Assembly: GCA_965227145.1 (NCBI GenBank)
Contig: OZ245730.1
Location: 434,001 to 498,000, forward strand
DNA from: JACKAQ01 sp965227145
GTDB lineage: Bacteria; Calditrichota; Calditrichia; RBG-13-44-9; J075
Length of the DNA: 64,000 bases
Reading direction: 5' to 3'
Shown: one piece after another, positions 1-11,600 of the stretch
Layout: every line of letters starts with the position of its first letter
How positions within the stretch are numbered: the stretch's first letter is position 1
Program-made: the position numbers and the translations under genes
The notes under the pieces: generated by a model
Databases searched by the model: none
Told to the model about the DNA's origin: nothing
What the model saw: only the letters and a program-made list of their open reading frames with translations

Positions 1-108
1 CGGGTCGAGAACAGCCGCGGACGTTTGAAGGACGCGCTCGACGCTGCCCGTAACGCTTTCCGGGAAGACAAAGAGCAATCGACCGATTCTGACGACGAAA
101 AATCCTGA
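1..108 (+). CDS. C-terminal end of a YtxH-like small protein (partial)
   Basis: Frame 1 is open from the first base to a TGA at 106-108. It encodes 35 residues that are charged and probably helical (RVENSRGRLKDALDAAR...), ending in an acidic tail (STDSDDEKS). The start lies upstream of the window. A DUF948 gene follows 16 bp later on the same strand. YtxH (gas-vesicle-like) and DUF948 genes are often adjacent in bacteria, and the YtxH proposal rests on that context plus the helical, Ala/Arg/Lys-rich composition. With so little sequence, only the presence of a coding tail is firm. Confidence 0.55.
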   Translation, partial: RVENSRGRLKDALDAARNAFREDKEQSTDSDDEKS

Positions 109-124
109 AAGCGAAGGTAACGGG

Positions 125-565
125 ATGATGATTTGGCAAATAGGCGTACTGATAATGTCCCTGGCTGTGGTTGTTCTGGTCGGATTTATGGTGCCAACAC
201 TGATTCAGTTGCGCCGTTCTATTAAAAAAATTGAAGATATTTCTGTTGATATGGAAAAACGCCTGCCTGGCGTGATGGCAAATGTGGACGATATTACCAC
301 CAATCTTTCTGCAATTCTCATCAGCGGAAGGCATCAGGCGGAAACGCTCAACAACGCCGTCACTCAGCTTAAAGGCGTCGTGGACGATGTGGTTGATGTT
401 GAAAAAAATATCAAACATCAGATCGATACCAAGCTGATCCGCTCGCTGGCTACGTTCAGCGCCGGTGTAAAAGCAGCCCACGCGTTTATGACGGTTATTC
501 GCGATGGCGACGTAAATCCGCAGCCTAAACCCAAGCGCCGGTTGTTCGGTCGCATCAAAAAATAG
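125..565 (+). CDS. DUF948 family membrane-anchored coiled-coil protein
   Basis: The 146-residue product has one N-terminal membrane segment (about residues 5-27, IWQIGVLIMSLAVVVLVGFMV). A long helical region follows, with the heptad-like pattern typical of DUF948 (RRSIKKIEDIS...LPGVMANVDDITTNLS...LNNAVTQLKGVVDDV). The tail is basic (KPKRRLFGRIKK). The family is uncharacterised; the layout fits a single-pass protein with a cytoplasmic coiled coil. GAAGG at 113-117 is a plausible ribosome binding site. The start could be the ATG at 125 or at 128, which are consecutive codons. The upstream neighbour looks YtxH-like and the TPR gene begins 21 bp downstream, so the three genes are probably co-transcribed. 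The function is unknown. Confidence 0.8.
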   Translation: MMIWQIGVLIMSLAVVVLVGFMVPTLIQLRRSIKKIEDISVDMEKRLPGVMANVDDITTNLSAILISGRHQAETLNNAVTQLKGVVDDVVDVEKNIKHQIDTKLIRSLATFSAGVKAAHAFMTVIRDGDVNPQPKPKRRLFGRIKK

Positions 566-586
566 CAACGGTAAATTGCACGATAT

Positions 587-1735
587 ATGGCAGATATTGG
601 ACTGAACCAAAAAATTAGCGCCGGAAGCCGGGAATTTCATCTCCAAACCTCAACATTGGTTGAAGACGGGATGATTCGCACAGAGGTTTTCGAAAAAGGT
701 CGGGTGTTGTTTGTCGCAAACCACCAATTTGAGCGACGCGGAACGGATAACCAGAGTGGTGCCGAAAGCCGCGTTCGCCAGTTTGTGGACAAATTTCACC
801 AATCCATCATCGAAGAAATTGACAGTCTTTTCGAAATATCCGAAAAAATAATGAACGAAAACTTGCCCGCAGCGCACGAAAAGCTCGGGCAAGTTTTTTT
901 GTATTCGCACATTTTTGATAAAGCTGAGCGCCATTTCCAGCGAGCGCTGGATCAGGAAAGCACCCGTTACAGCAGTTATGTGTATCTGGCGCGGGTGTAT
1001 TACATGCAAAAAAGCTATCACCCGGCATACGAAATTCTGGAAAAATTGCGTCAGCAGGGCATCAAATATCCCGATTTGTTCAACCTGTTGGGATTGGTGA
1101 TGCTCGCTAAAAGCAACTTCCGCCAGGCCATGATTTATTTCAAAGAAGCGCTGAAAAAGAATCCCGGATACATCGAAGCTTATTACAATCTCGCAGAAAC
1201 AATTTTGACCCGGTTAACCAGCCTGCTGCGCACGAATGCCGAAACAGAGCACAAACAAAGCTTGGGATTTTTGCGGGCAATTTTGAAAAAAGTTGAGCAA
1301 AATGGCGATATCGACGACCGAATGCACAGCGCGCAAGTGCTCAAAGCACTCCAAACGATGGACGCCTCCAAAGCGTTGCAACTAATGCGCGAACGCCGGG
1401 AACAACAATTTTTGCGAAAAGTGCCGCCGGAAGTGATCGGCTATAAATTTTTCCTGCGGCTGCTGTATTCCGAAACGGAAATGTCCAAAAGCGCGATGGA
1501 GAGTTACGAACGGCAAATTTCCGAATCGTTGCAGCAAAACCCCGCATTCCCTGACCTGTGGCACTACCTTGCGTTAATCCATTTGATGCAGTGCCGGCAA
1601 CATTTTCTGGACGGACTGGACAACTTCCGGGAAGCCACCCGGATCAACCCGCAATTCGAAAAAGCGCTGAAAAATTTGCGATTGGTAGAAAATGACGGCC
1701 GGGAATTTTTGCAGATGATCAAAGGCATAGTGTAG
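587..1735 (+). CDS. Tetratricopeptide-repeat protein
   Basis: The protein has 382 residues. Residues 1-80 form a small, probably beta-rich N-terminal domain (FHLQTSTLVEDGMIRTEVFEKGRVLF), which resembles regions that precede TPR arrays in FCB bacteria. From about residue 85 there are TPR-type helical pairs: AHEKLGQVFLYSHIFDKAERHF, YLARVYYMQKSYHPAYEILEKL, LFNLLGLVMLAKSNFRQAMIYF and AYYNLAETI. More degenerate repeats follow toward the C-terminus (LWHYLALIHLMQCRQHFLDGLDNFREATRIN). No signal peptide is visible, so it should be cytoplasmic. TPRs mediate protein-protein contacts; the partner is unknown. It probably closes a three-gene operon with the YtxH-like and DUF948 genes. Confidence 0.75.
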   Translation: MADIGLNQKISAGSREFHLQTSTLVEDGMIRTEVFEKGRVLFVANHQFERRGTDNQSGAESRVRQFVDKFHQSIIEEIDSLFEISEKIMNENLPAAHEKLGQVFLYSHIFDKAERHFQRALDQESTRYSSYVYLARVYYMQKSYHPAYEILEKLRQQGIKYPDLFNLLGLVMLAKSNFRQAMIYFKEALKKNPGYIEAYYNLAETILTRLTSLLRTNAETEHKQSLGFLRAILKKVEQNGDIDDRMHSAQVLKALQTMDASKALQLMRERREQQFLRKVPPEVIGYKFFLRLLYSETEMSKSAMESYERQISESLQQNPAFPDLWHYLALIHLMQCRQHFLDGLDNFREATRINPQFEKALKNLRLVENDGREFLQMIKGIV

Positions 1736-2101
1736 CGGTTCGGGTTTACGGTTCCGGGTATGAACGGATCGAAAATTTGGGATTTTTATCCATTCAAAAG
1801 ATATTGTTACAGGGTTCGCAAATGTGTGAACCGCATGATTCAATCGCCTGAATTTTGAGAAGTAAACAGTTGAAAACCGGTAGCCCGTTACGGAATCCGG
1901 AGATCCGAGAATAATAGAATAATTTCATTTAATGAATATTATGTAACAAAAGGCTACACGGTGTCGCGTTTTATTGGGGTTGGGTGCCTGCCAAATACGA
2001 ATTACATGCAATTACCTGTGATTGGAATCACCATATATTTTATGGTTGCAGGATATTTTCGTATCTGATAATATACAATCTACTAAAACAGGATTCGTAA
2101 A
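1736..2101 (+). other. Intergenic region, no gene seen
   Basis: I see no convincing gene in these 366 bp. The region becomes AT-rich toward its right end. A short dyad, GTGATT-GG-AATCAC, lies at 2018-2031, and a weak promoter-like pair follows it (listed separately). No Rho-independent terminator with a clear U-tract follows the TPR gene. Confidence 0.5.
2046..2074 (+). promoter_or_regulatory. Weak candidate promoter for the surface-protein cluster
   Basis: TTGCAG (2046-2051), a 17-bp spacer and TAATAT (2069-2074) lie 28 bp upstream of the ATG at 2102, just after the dyad at 2018-2031. An overlapping GATAAT (2067-2072) is an alternative -10. The matches to the sigma70 consensus are moderate. 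The position suits transcription of the exported protein and the giant gene behind it. Confidence 0.3.
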
Positions 2102-2611
2102 ATGACGCATCTTTATGCAAAAAAGCATATTTTTATTGTTGTGTTCGGCCTTTCTGTGTTGCTGCTGACCGGCGCTGCGGCAATGGCGCAATCTGCCGTA
2201 GCCAATGCGGATAGCGACGGGAAGTTACCGGATGCTGTCATTACGCTGAACCGGGCGGCAATGGGTGCAACCAACGAGTTTTTGGCGGTTCGCGATTCGA
2301 TCGGTTTTGAGCTGAGCCTCATTTCTGCGGAACTGGACGGCGAACCGGTCTGGACGCGCAAATCTACGGATTCACCTGCGGTAGATGGCACCATCCAATG
2401 GCATTTTCACATGCCTGCCCGCCAACTGGTGCTGGACCTCCGGGGGATCAGTGAACAGTTCAGCGGTGGCAAATCGCTGCGGCTGACAATCGCACCGGTC
2501 AACACCCTGGTGAAGGATTACCGGATCACGGTTTTCGATGCTGCAACTGTCGAAGCCGCCCACAGCCGCGCGCAAACTGCGCTTTCCGGCATCACTATCG
2601 AATTCAACTAA
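2102..2611 (+). CDS. Small exported protein of unknown function
   Basis: The 169-residue product starts with a clear Sec signal peptide: a basic start (MTHLYAKKH), a hydrophobic core (IFIVVFGLSVLLLTGAAA) and a probable cleavage after AMAQ or AVA near residue 30. The mature part is about 135 residues, looks beta-rich and has no cysteine. I do not recognise its family. It ends 11 bp before the start of the 16-kb giant surface-protein gene on the same strand, so the two are very probably co-transcribed. A periplasmic or cell-surface accessory role for the giant protein is possible but is inferred from position only. Confidence 0.7.
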   Translation: MTHLYAKKHIFIVVFGLSVLLLTGAAAMAQSAVANADSDGKLPDAVITLNRAAMGATNEFLAVRDSIGFELSLISAELDGEPVWTRKSTDSPAVDGTIQWHFHMPARQLVLDLRGISEQFSGGKSLRLTIAPVNTLVKDYRITVFDAATVEAAHSRAQTALSGITIEFN

Positions 2612-2622
2612 CGGAAATTTGT

Positions 2623-5600
2623 ATGATGAATAGCGTTACGCGTTTAATACTCATCCTTTTGTGCGTCAGTTTGCCGCTGCAGGTGTGGGCGGATAAAGGT
2701 GGTCCAAGTAATCAGGGTCTCAAATGGGCTGATAACACTGGCAGTTCCACCGATGCCAGTTTTCACTGGATTAATATTGGTTCTGGTCACCGACTAACGC
2801 CTGTCAATAACGATCTCGTTTATAGCGTTCCAATGCCATTTTCCTTTAATTTTTATGGCACAGACTACAATACTTTATATGTGAGCAGTAACGGCTGGAT
2901 GTCTTTTCATGATTATGCGACGAACAACGATTTTATTTCAAGTAATGATGACCTGACAACAATGCCTCAAAATGACCCACCGGATACTTTGATCGCTGCA
3001 ACTTGGGATGATATCCGTTATCAAGCACCAAACGCCGGTATCGATACGTTAACAATTGGTACCTTTCCGTATCGCCGATTTTTGGTTCAATACACCGAAA
3101 TAAACAAACAACAATTGCCATACCCTGATAGCGCCTCGCTTACCATGCAGGTTGTTTTTTATGAAACGACTAATATTATCAAAAAACAATATCTTACGCC
3201 TGGTACATTAACGGGGGGGAATCCGATTGGAGCCACCGTTGGAATCAGACTTGCGGAAAGCCCCGTCAGCGATCAATTGCAATTTTTGTATAATCAAAAT
3301 TTTCTCGAAGATGAACTGGCAATTTTATATTACCCATCTGCAAATACCAATTTATCTGCCAATTTGTCTTTAAATGCAGATGCTGACACCGTAGTGCAAG
3401 GCACGCAAAACCAAGAGTTTACGCTTAATGTAAATGCATTGGATTTGAATCAGCCCAACACATATTTGGACGGAATGGGAAAAGCAGATGTTGTTCGGAT
3501 AACACCCGCTTTTGGCGGCGCAGTTGTGCCGAATATTCGTTTAACTGAGGCTGTGGTTGATAATGAACAGAGTTTTTTTCTGTTGAACAGCCCAAACCCG
3601 CCATCGGAAGCCCAATCTACAGTATTGGGCAATATTGCCACATGGTTTTACAATGGTACAAATTTGATTGTTCAGTTCCCACCATTTGCGGTAAAGGATT
3701 CCGTCAATTTAACCTACCAACTGGATATTCCGGATGACCGGGAAGGTACTGTAAATTTTCTGACAGAAATTTATTCTCGGGCTGAAACGGGGCAAAGCTA
3801 CTCCGCTCTCGTCCCATTTGTGATAGTTACTACTGCCAATACGTTGACGCTTACCCCGCTTGCAGATTCAGTTGGCGTTGTTGGTTCGCAGCTACCCAAT
3901 GGACAGGATTTCGAAATCACAGTACGAGATGCGAACGGCAATGGTGTTGCAAATGTGCCGGTTAGTTTTGTCATCGAAAGTATTCCCTCGGGTTCACAAA
4001 ATACGACATTAACCAATTACTTTATTTCAACCAGCCCAACGACAGGTACTGCTCGAACACAGTTAACTTTTGGAACAAAAGTGGGGACATATCAGGTTCG
4101 GGCATACGCAAATACGACCCCTTTATCTGTTTTATTTACGGCTTATGCAATAGCAGATGCACCTGACAGCATTTTAATTGTATCTAACAGCAGCGTTGCC
4201 GGGCAGTTCGGTCAGGCGCTGGCAGATTCCGTGCGGTTCCGGTTGGTGGATCAATTCGAAAACCCCATTTCAGATTCAACAGTCAGTTTTATTCCGGTTA
4301 GCGGGAGTGTCAATCCGGTTAGTCGCACAACCAACGTCGCCGGCGAAGCCGCCACATCGTGGACACTCGGGCAAACCGGTTCGCCGCAATTATTATCCGC
4401 GCAATGGACGGATGGCACCAATACTGCCAATAGCGCAAACGTAACCGCAACAGTAACCACCGGAGCAGCAACGGCGCTGGAGCTGATCACTTTGCGCGGC
4501 ATTGCCGGAGAGGACAGCGCAGCCGCGATTGCTGGTGAAGAAGTTACATTTACCGTTCGGGCAGTGGATGCGTTCGGCAACCCGGTATCCGGCACAACCA
4601 TCGATTTTGAGGCGTTGCCCGGCTATACCGTAAACTTCGATTCCGATCAATTAATCACCGATTCCAACGGTCGGGTAACCAACGTTGTTTCGACGGATGT
4701 TGCACAAGATTCCACTTTTTTCCGGGCAATTATTGCCGGAACGGATACGCTGGATTTGCATGTTTATCATTTGAATTACGTTGCGGGCAGTTTGTCGCCG
4801 ACAGTTACAGATCCCGGTGCTTCGGTGGGTTTTTCCGTGCAGATTGAAAACCCCTCACCGCGAACAGTTACATTAAACAGCAGCGGAACGTTGTTCGAAT
4901 TCAGCGAAGGGGCAACCACTTTTAGTGCAGCGCTCGCATCCGGCAGCACGGTTTTGCCCGGTGCAAATACCCTTCAATTTGCGACAACAACCATCAATTC
5001 CAATTTTTCAATCAGCAGCTTTACGCCGGAATTGACGTTGGCAGGAACCGGGACAAATAACCGGTTAAATGGCACAATTCTGTTGCCTGCCAATTCGCTG
5101 CAACTGTTTGATGTCGATATTACACTTTCCGCTTTAACACCGTCAACTGTTACAGAAGGGCGTCCGGCAACGTTTACCGCGCAGCTATCGAACACCGGGA
5201 GCGGGAATGTAACGCTTTCGCCAACCGGATCATTTTTGAGCTTCTCCGATGACACGGTTTATCTCGACCAGAGTTTTGCAATTCCCGGTGGCGGGGCGCC
5301 GGTTGCAATTACGTTTACGACAAATCAAATTTTATCCAACAACGACACCAATGACTATCCGTCCAGCGTTACCCTGAGCGGCTTCCGCAACGGTTTGCCA
5401 TTTGATACCACGTTAACTACGGGTTTACAACAAATTTTAGTGCAACGGGTGCCGAATGTTATCGTCAACACGATTAGTGTTGCACCCAACACCGTTTCGC
5501 AGGGGCGCGATTCTGTTTTGGTAACCCTCACTTTCCGAAACAATGGCACCAACAGGGCAACCGCAGAAATCGATCTGGCAAACGATGTCACTTTGGCAAC

Positions 5601-8600
5601 ATCGCAATTAAGCGGCATTCGTCCGCAGGAAACGACAACCCTTTCGATTCCGGCGAACACAAACAGCTCGCCCGTAACGTTTTATTTCAACATCGCCAGT
5701 AATTACCCGACCGGAACGGATAACGCGTTGACCACTTATCGATTGGTCGATATAAATTCCGATATCGCAGATACTTTGACAACTACGGCGGCAGTTGCAA
5801 ACGAATTTAATGTGGTTTCCCGATCCAGTTTGAGTATCACGAACGCAGCGCTGTCAACCAATCTGGTTGTTCCCGGGCAAACCGGCATCGTGTTGAATAT
5901 TGATCTCCAGAATAGCGGCGCAGCAGATGCGCGAATTAATTCCGGCGATGTTGACCTCATTTTTAACAACAATCATATTTTAACCCCATCAACCGCGTTC
6001 CCGGTTACCGTAACCGGCGGCGGGGGATTATCGAACCTGAGCTACACGCTGACGGTTGACCCAAATTCGGCAATCGGATTTGATCCGCTGGATGTTAGCA
6101 TCAGCTATCTCGATACGCTTTCCGGCAAAAGCTACACACTCGCCGGTACTGATCTCGATTCGCTGGAAATCCGATCCGCAATTCCGGCGTCGGATTTGCA
6201 AATTCAGAAAGTGACCGCACCCGCACAAGTGGTGCAGGGGCAAAGCGGTTTGAATACATTTGTCCGGTTAAAAAACCTGAACGCGACAACTTCTATTCAA
6301 GTTGATTCGCTGTTGCTGTTTTCCGGGAATACCGGAATCTCCGGCAGCATTCTAACGGCACTGCCGGTAACTATTGCCGCCGGTGACACCGCCCAGTTTG
6401 CGTTTTCGCTGGATATTGGCGGCGCAGCAACTACCGGAAACAGCATTGTTGATGCGCGATTTAAAGCTACCGAATTGCGATTCGGCACAACGCTGAGCGA
6501 TACCGGCGCGGTCAATCCGGCAACGGTCACGGTTTTCCGTCCAGCAGCGCTTTCATTTAGCCTGGAATCCATCGAACCGGATACGGTCAGCCAGGGACAA
6601 AGCGGCATTATTTATTCCGCGCGTTTGCAGAACGGCGTTTCCGGCGATTTCCGGGCAATCGCAAATATCGATACAGTTTCGCTGAATGTCAGTTCAGGGA
6701 TCACCGCCACGCGGGTCAGCCCGGTTGAATTGCCGTTTTCGCTGGCAAGTGGGACAACCCAACTCGTGCAGTTCCGGCTGGATGTGCCGGCTGCCGTTCC
6801 GGCCGGAACGTATTCGCTGGCTGCAAGTGCAACCGGTGCGGATTCAATTTCCGGATCAGCGTTGAGCGCCACGGCAACCAACGTAAATCTGGAAGTGCAA
6901 GCCGCGGCCACATTGGCGGCAACGGCAATTTCAATTGTAAAAAACGCAACGTCACGCGATTCCGCATACGTCGGGCAGCAGGATTTGATTGTTACCGCAA
7001 CGGTGCAAAACAATAGTACAGCCCCGGCAATGCTGGACAATGTGTCGCTGGTGATAAAAAATGCCTTAAATAATGATCTCGGTTATCCGGTGCAGTTGCT
7101 CACTAATAATCTGCCGGTGACGCTTTCCAGTGGCGCGACTACCGATGTGCAATTTTCCGTGGATATTCCGGGTAATTTGCTCACCAACGATTTCCCGGTA
7201 TTCTTTGGCGCAATCGTCAGCGGGGAAGATGTGAACAGCGGCGCCAGCCTCATCGATACCACGCTCAGCCTGAAAACGCTGCAAATTTTCACGGCGCCGG
7301 ATATCGCAAATACAGCAACATTCCTCGATACCACCGGCTACGGTCCCGGCGAAACGGCAACATTTCATGTTCGGGTGACCAATAACGGCGGCACGCCGTT
7401 GGTGCTCAGCGGTTCCACCCAACTGGTGCTCAAAAAAATTACCGATTTGAATACGACCTTCACCGTTCCGGTAGATTTGACCAACTCACCGGCATTTATC
7501 GGAGCGAATACAGATACAACGCTGCAGTTTTCGCCGATAACCCTCAACACAACCGGTACCTATCAGGTGACTGCCAATGTGCTTGGCAGCGCGTTTGGCG
7601 ATGCACAATCGTTCACGGATATTTCTACGAATACGGCGATCACCGTCGGCGATTCTGTGAATATAAACGCAACACTCGCGTTGTCTGATAACGCCGCAAT
7701 TATCGGCGATTTGCTCACGGCAACCCTCAGTTTGGAAAATAACACGATGGTTGATCTGGAAACCGATGACGGCGATTCCACGCGTTTGGAACTCCGCTAT
7801 GCAGACAATAACGAGTTGCTGTCGATAGAAGCCTTTGATTCGGTGGTTACCATTCAATCCGGAATTCCATCGCAATTGAACTGGGATTTTACAGTCCCGC
7901 TTTCCGCACGGTCAGGTGTTGTCAACGTCAACGCGATTGTCAGTTTGAACAACGGCGATATCAGTATCATCCGGCAACAAAGCTTTGAAATCCAGACCGG
8001 TGTGATCGTTTCATATGATACCGGCAGTTTGGCGCCGGACTCCGTTGTCGCCGGGCAAACGACACAGTTTATCGCCAGATTTATCAACACCGGTTCCACC
8101 GATTTATTGGTGGATCGCGATAGCTCATTTATCGAATTTACGGACGGTTCGCTTACTTACAGCGCAAATGTCGCTGAATCTTTTGTGATCTCCGGGAATG
8201 ACACCAGCGAAATATTTTTCCAGTCCAAACAGATTCCCGTTGGTTTCAGCACCGGAAATTTTGATGTTTCGTTCCATCTTTTTGGCGATTTATCCAATGG
8301 CGATACCCTGACGGCGCTCGATACGACGGTTGCAAATGAGATCGCCGTAATCAGTCCGGCAACGATCGTTGTGGATTCGTTGTCGCTGAGCCCGGTAACG
8401 ATGATCGCTGGCGCGGAAAATATTGAAGCGAGATATTATTTACGTAATACAGGGCAATCGGCTGCGCAAATCCGCAGCATTACCAGCCGCTTTTTAGATG
8501 CGGCAGACGGCGATGCGAGCAGTTTCTGGAGTCTCCAAAGCCAGGATCCCGTTGCGGTGGATACGCTGTTGGGTAGCGATACCTTACTCGTCCGCAGATT

Positions 8601-11600
8601 TTTCCGGTTGTCCAACAATATTCCCAATGGTCAATATCGCGGCAGGGCGGAAATTCGCTATAACGATATTCGCAGACCCAATACGGTTGTCACTTTTAAC
8701 AATCCCACCCCGGAAGATACGGTCGATGTGCTGGAACGTGCTACGCTGGTGTTCAGCGGCGCAATTACCAGTCCCGCCGGTGCGATTGACGAAACGGTTT
8801 CTACGTTGCAATCATTCAACTGGCAGCTCGATTTGAGCCTGAAACCCGGCTCCGGTCCGTTGCAAGTTGACGACAGCACTACCATTTTCCTCGATTTCCG
8901 AAACAAAGGATTTTACCTCGATGCCGGTTTAACCCGCGATACGCTGACCATTCGCATGTTCCCGGATGAAACCCGCGATATTCCAATCTGGGCGGGCAAT
9001 ACAGCCAGGGTTTCGGTTCTGAGTGCCGTCATTACCGATACCTCGTTGAGCGGCGATGGCGTTACACCCGCGTTGATTGATGGTCCGAATGCTGCCACTT
9101 TGGAAATGGAAATCCAGCGGCGCGCCGCGTTGGCTGCCCGTTGGGTGGATGGTCCGATGGTCGTCGGCACCCAACAATTTACCCTCAAAGGGGTTATCGA
9201 AAACAACGGTACGGCAGGCGTTTTGCCGAATACAGCGCAGGCGTTGCTCACTTACCCGAACGCTGTTTATAGTCTGGATTCCGGTTTGGAAGACCAGACC
9301 GTGACAATCGGAGATACAATTGAATATCTGTTTACTGCGTTGGCTGCAACAAGCGACACATCCGATTTTGTGCTGAGCATCGGCCCGGCAACCGCAGCGC
9401 TGGATACCAATTCCAATGCCGCCGCATTTATTGCAGATACCAGCGATGTGAAAACCATTGAATTGTCAACGGATGACGTAACAGTTGTTGCAGTTATTGA
9501 CTCTTCCGAAGGAGCAAAAGATGGCGTTGTTTCTACCGGACAGACGTTTATTATCGCGGCAAGCTATCAATATACAAATGTTGTAGATACCGGAAAAACC
9601 GCAATAATTTCATTACCGCCGGGTTATTCCACGCCTAATGAAACGGTTTCTATCGGGACAAATAACGGTGTTGTGTACTGGGCAGTGCGGGCACCGAATA
9701 CGGTTTCGCCGCAACAAAATATAAATATCGAATTTTCCGGATACCGGGATACCGGCGGAACTCCGGCACTTGTGAGTGCTACCGTTCCAATCGCTATCGA
9801 AACAGTTACGCAGGCGCGGCTGACGCTGCAAGCCTCGATCGTTGAACCGTCCGGCGCAATTGACGGCGTTGTTTCCACCGACCAAGGCTTCGGACTGCGG
9901 GTGTTGGTGAGCAAAACCGGCACCGCGTTAACCAGCGGTTCGAATACGCTCAATCTATCGTTGCCGGCAAACTACCTGTTTAGCGGCGATACCACATTTA
10001 CCCTGCAGACGGGTGTGGCGGATACGCTGCAAATTACCGCACCAAATATCGCCAGTGTATTAGATACTATTTCTGTAACTTTGCAAACGGCTGCAAACGA
10101 TACTAACACCAATGTGCCCGCAACCGTACTCAACGATCAGCGGGATATCGCCGTGCGAACGGTCGCGAAAGCGGATTTGGCATTGGCGATTACAGCGCCG
10201 GACAGTTTCTCGACGAGTACAAGCGGGATGCAGGTTCAGTTGCAGGTGAGCAATCTGGGCACAGCCGGCGTTAGCGCGGACAGCATTCCGGTGCTGGTCG
10301 AAATTGACCCGAATGTGTTCCATTTCAGCGATGACGGCACTGATGCCAGCCGGACGTTTAATGTTGGATTGAGCGGCAGCAGCGGCAGCCGGACGATATC
10401 GTTGATCTCGCAGAGCCAGACCGGTTCTAGCGAAATTCGCGGGACACTACAGCTAACGGGCATAACCGATGTAAACAACAATCCAGCCGGAGCGACGGTA
10501 TTTTCCTCGGTTCTGCAGGATACGGCAACCGTGTCCGTCGTTAACAGCGGCACGGTTCAGATCAGCAATTTTGCGATCATCACCCCGTCCGGCGCGGTGG
10601 ACAGCACGATCTCCACCGGACAACAGTTTACGCTTCAGGCACAGGTGTTGTTTGCCGGAAATCTGGTTAGCGGCACCCGGAAAGTGACGCTTGGGTTACC
10701 GGATAACAGCGGATTCACCACCAATTCACCACTGGAAATTACCGCCGGTCAAAACGGTGTTACCACCGCCAGTTGGTTGATCGTTGCGCCATCCGATACG
10801 TTGTTGAAAGAACTGATCAGCGACACACGTCGCGGAGAATCTGCCGAACAGGCATTGAAACGGGCATTCGATTTCACGCTGACCGCCACTGCCACAGACG
10901 GCAGCAGCGGGTTGCCGTTACCGGATACGCAACTGCTGACGGTTCAGTTGTTTGAACGGGCGAAGTTGAGCATCGCCGCGTCGATCGTTTCACCGGCAGG
11001 TGCGATAGATGGTGTGATTTCCACCGATCAAGCTTTTGGGCTGCAGATAGCAATCACCAACAGCGGCGCCGCCGGAACCACCGGACTGGATACGGTTTTG
11101 GTTTCGCTGCCAACCGGATATTCACCCTCAGACACAACGATTTATTTGGCAACGGGCAGCGCCGATACGCTGCAATTAACCGCACCGTCAACCGCCAGTG
11201 CGTTGAGCTCGATATCTGCCGAACTGACCGGTGCCGCGCTGGATGAAAACAGCAATAACGCTGCGACCATCGCTACCGGACTCCGGGAAATAGCAATACA
11301 AACGGTCGCGAAAGCGGATTTGGCATTGGCGATTACAGCGCCGGACAGCTTCTCGACGAGTACAAGCGGGATGCAGGTTCAGTTGCAGGTGAGCAATCTG
11401 GGCACAGCCGGTGTTAGCGCGGACAGCATTCCGGTGTTGGTAGAAATTGACCCGAACGTATTCCATTTCAGCGATGACGGCACTGATGCCAGCCGGACGT
11501 TTAATGTTGGATTGAGCGGCAGCCGCGGCAGCCGGACGATATCGTTGATCTCGCAGAGCCAGATCGGTTCTAGCGAAATTCGCGGGACACTGCAGTTAAC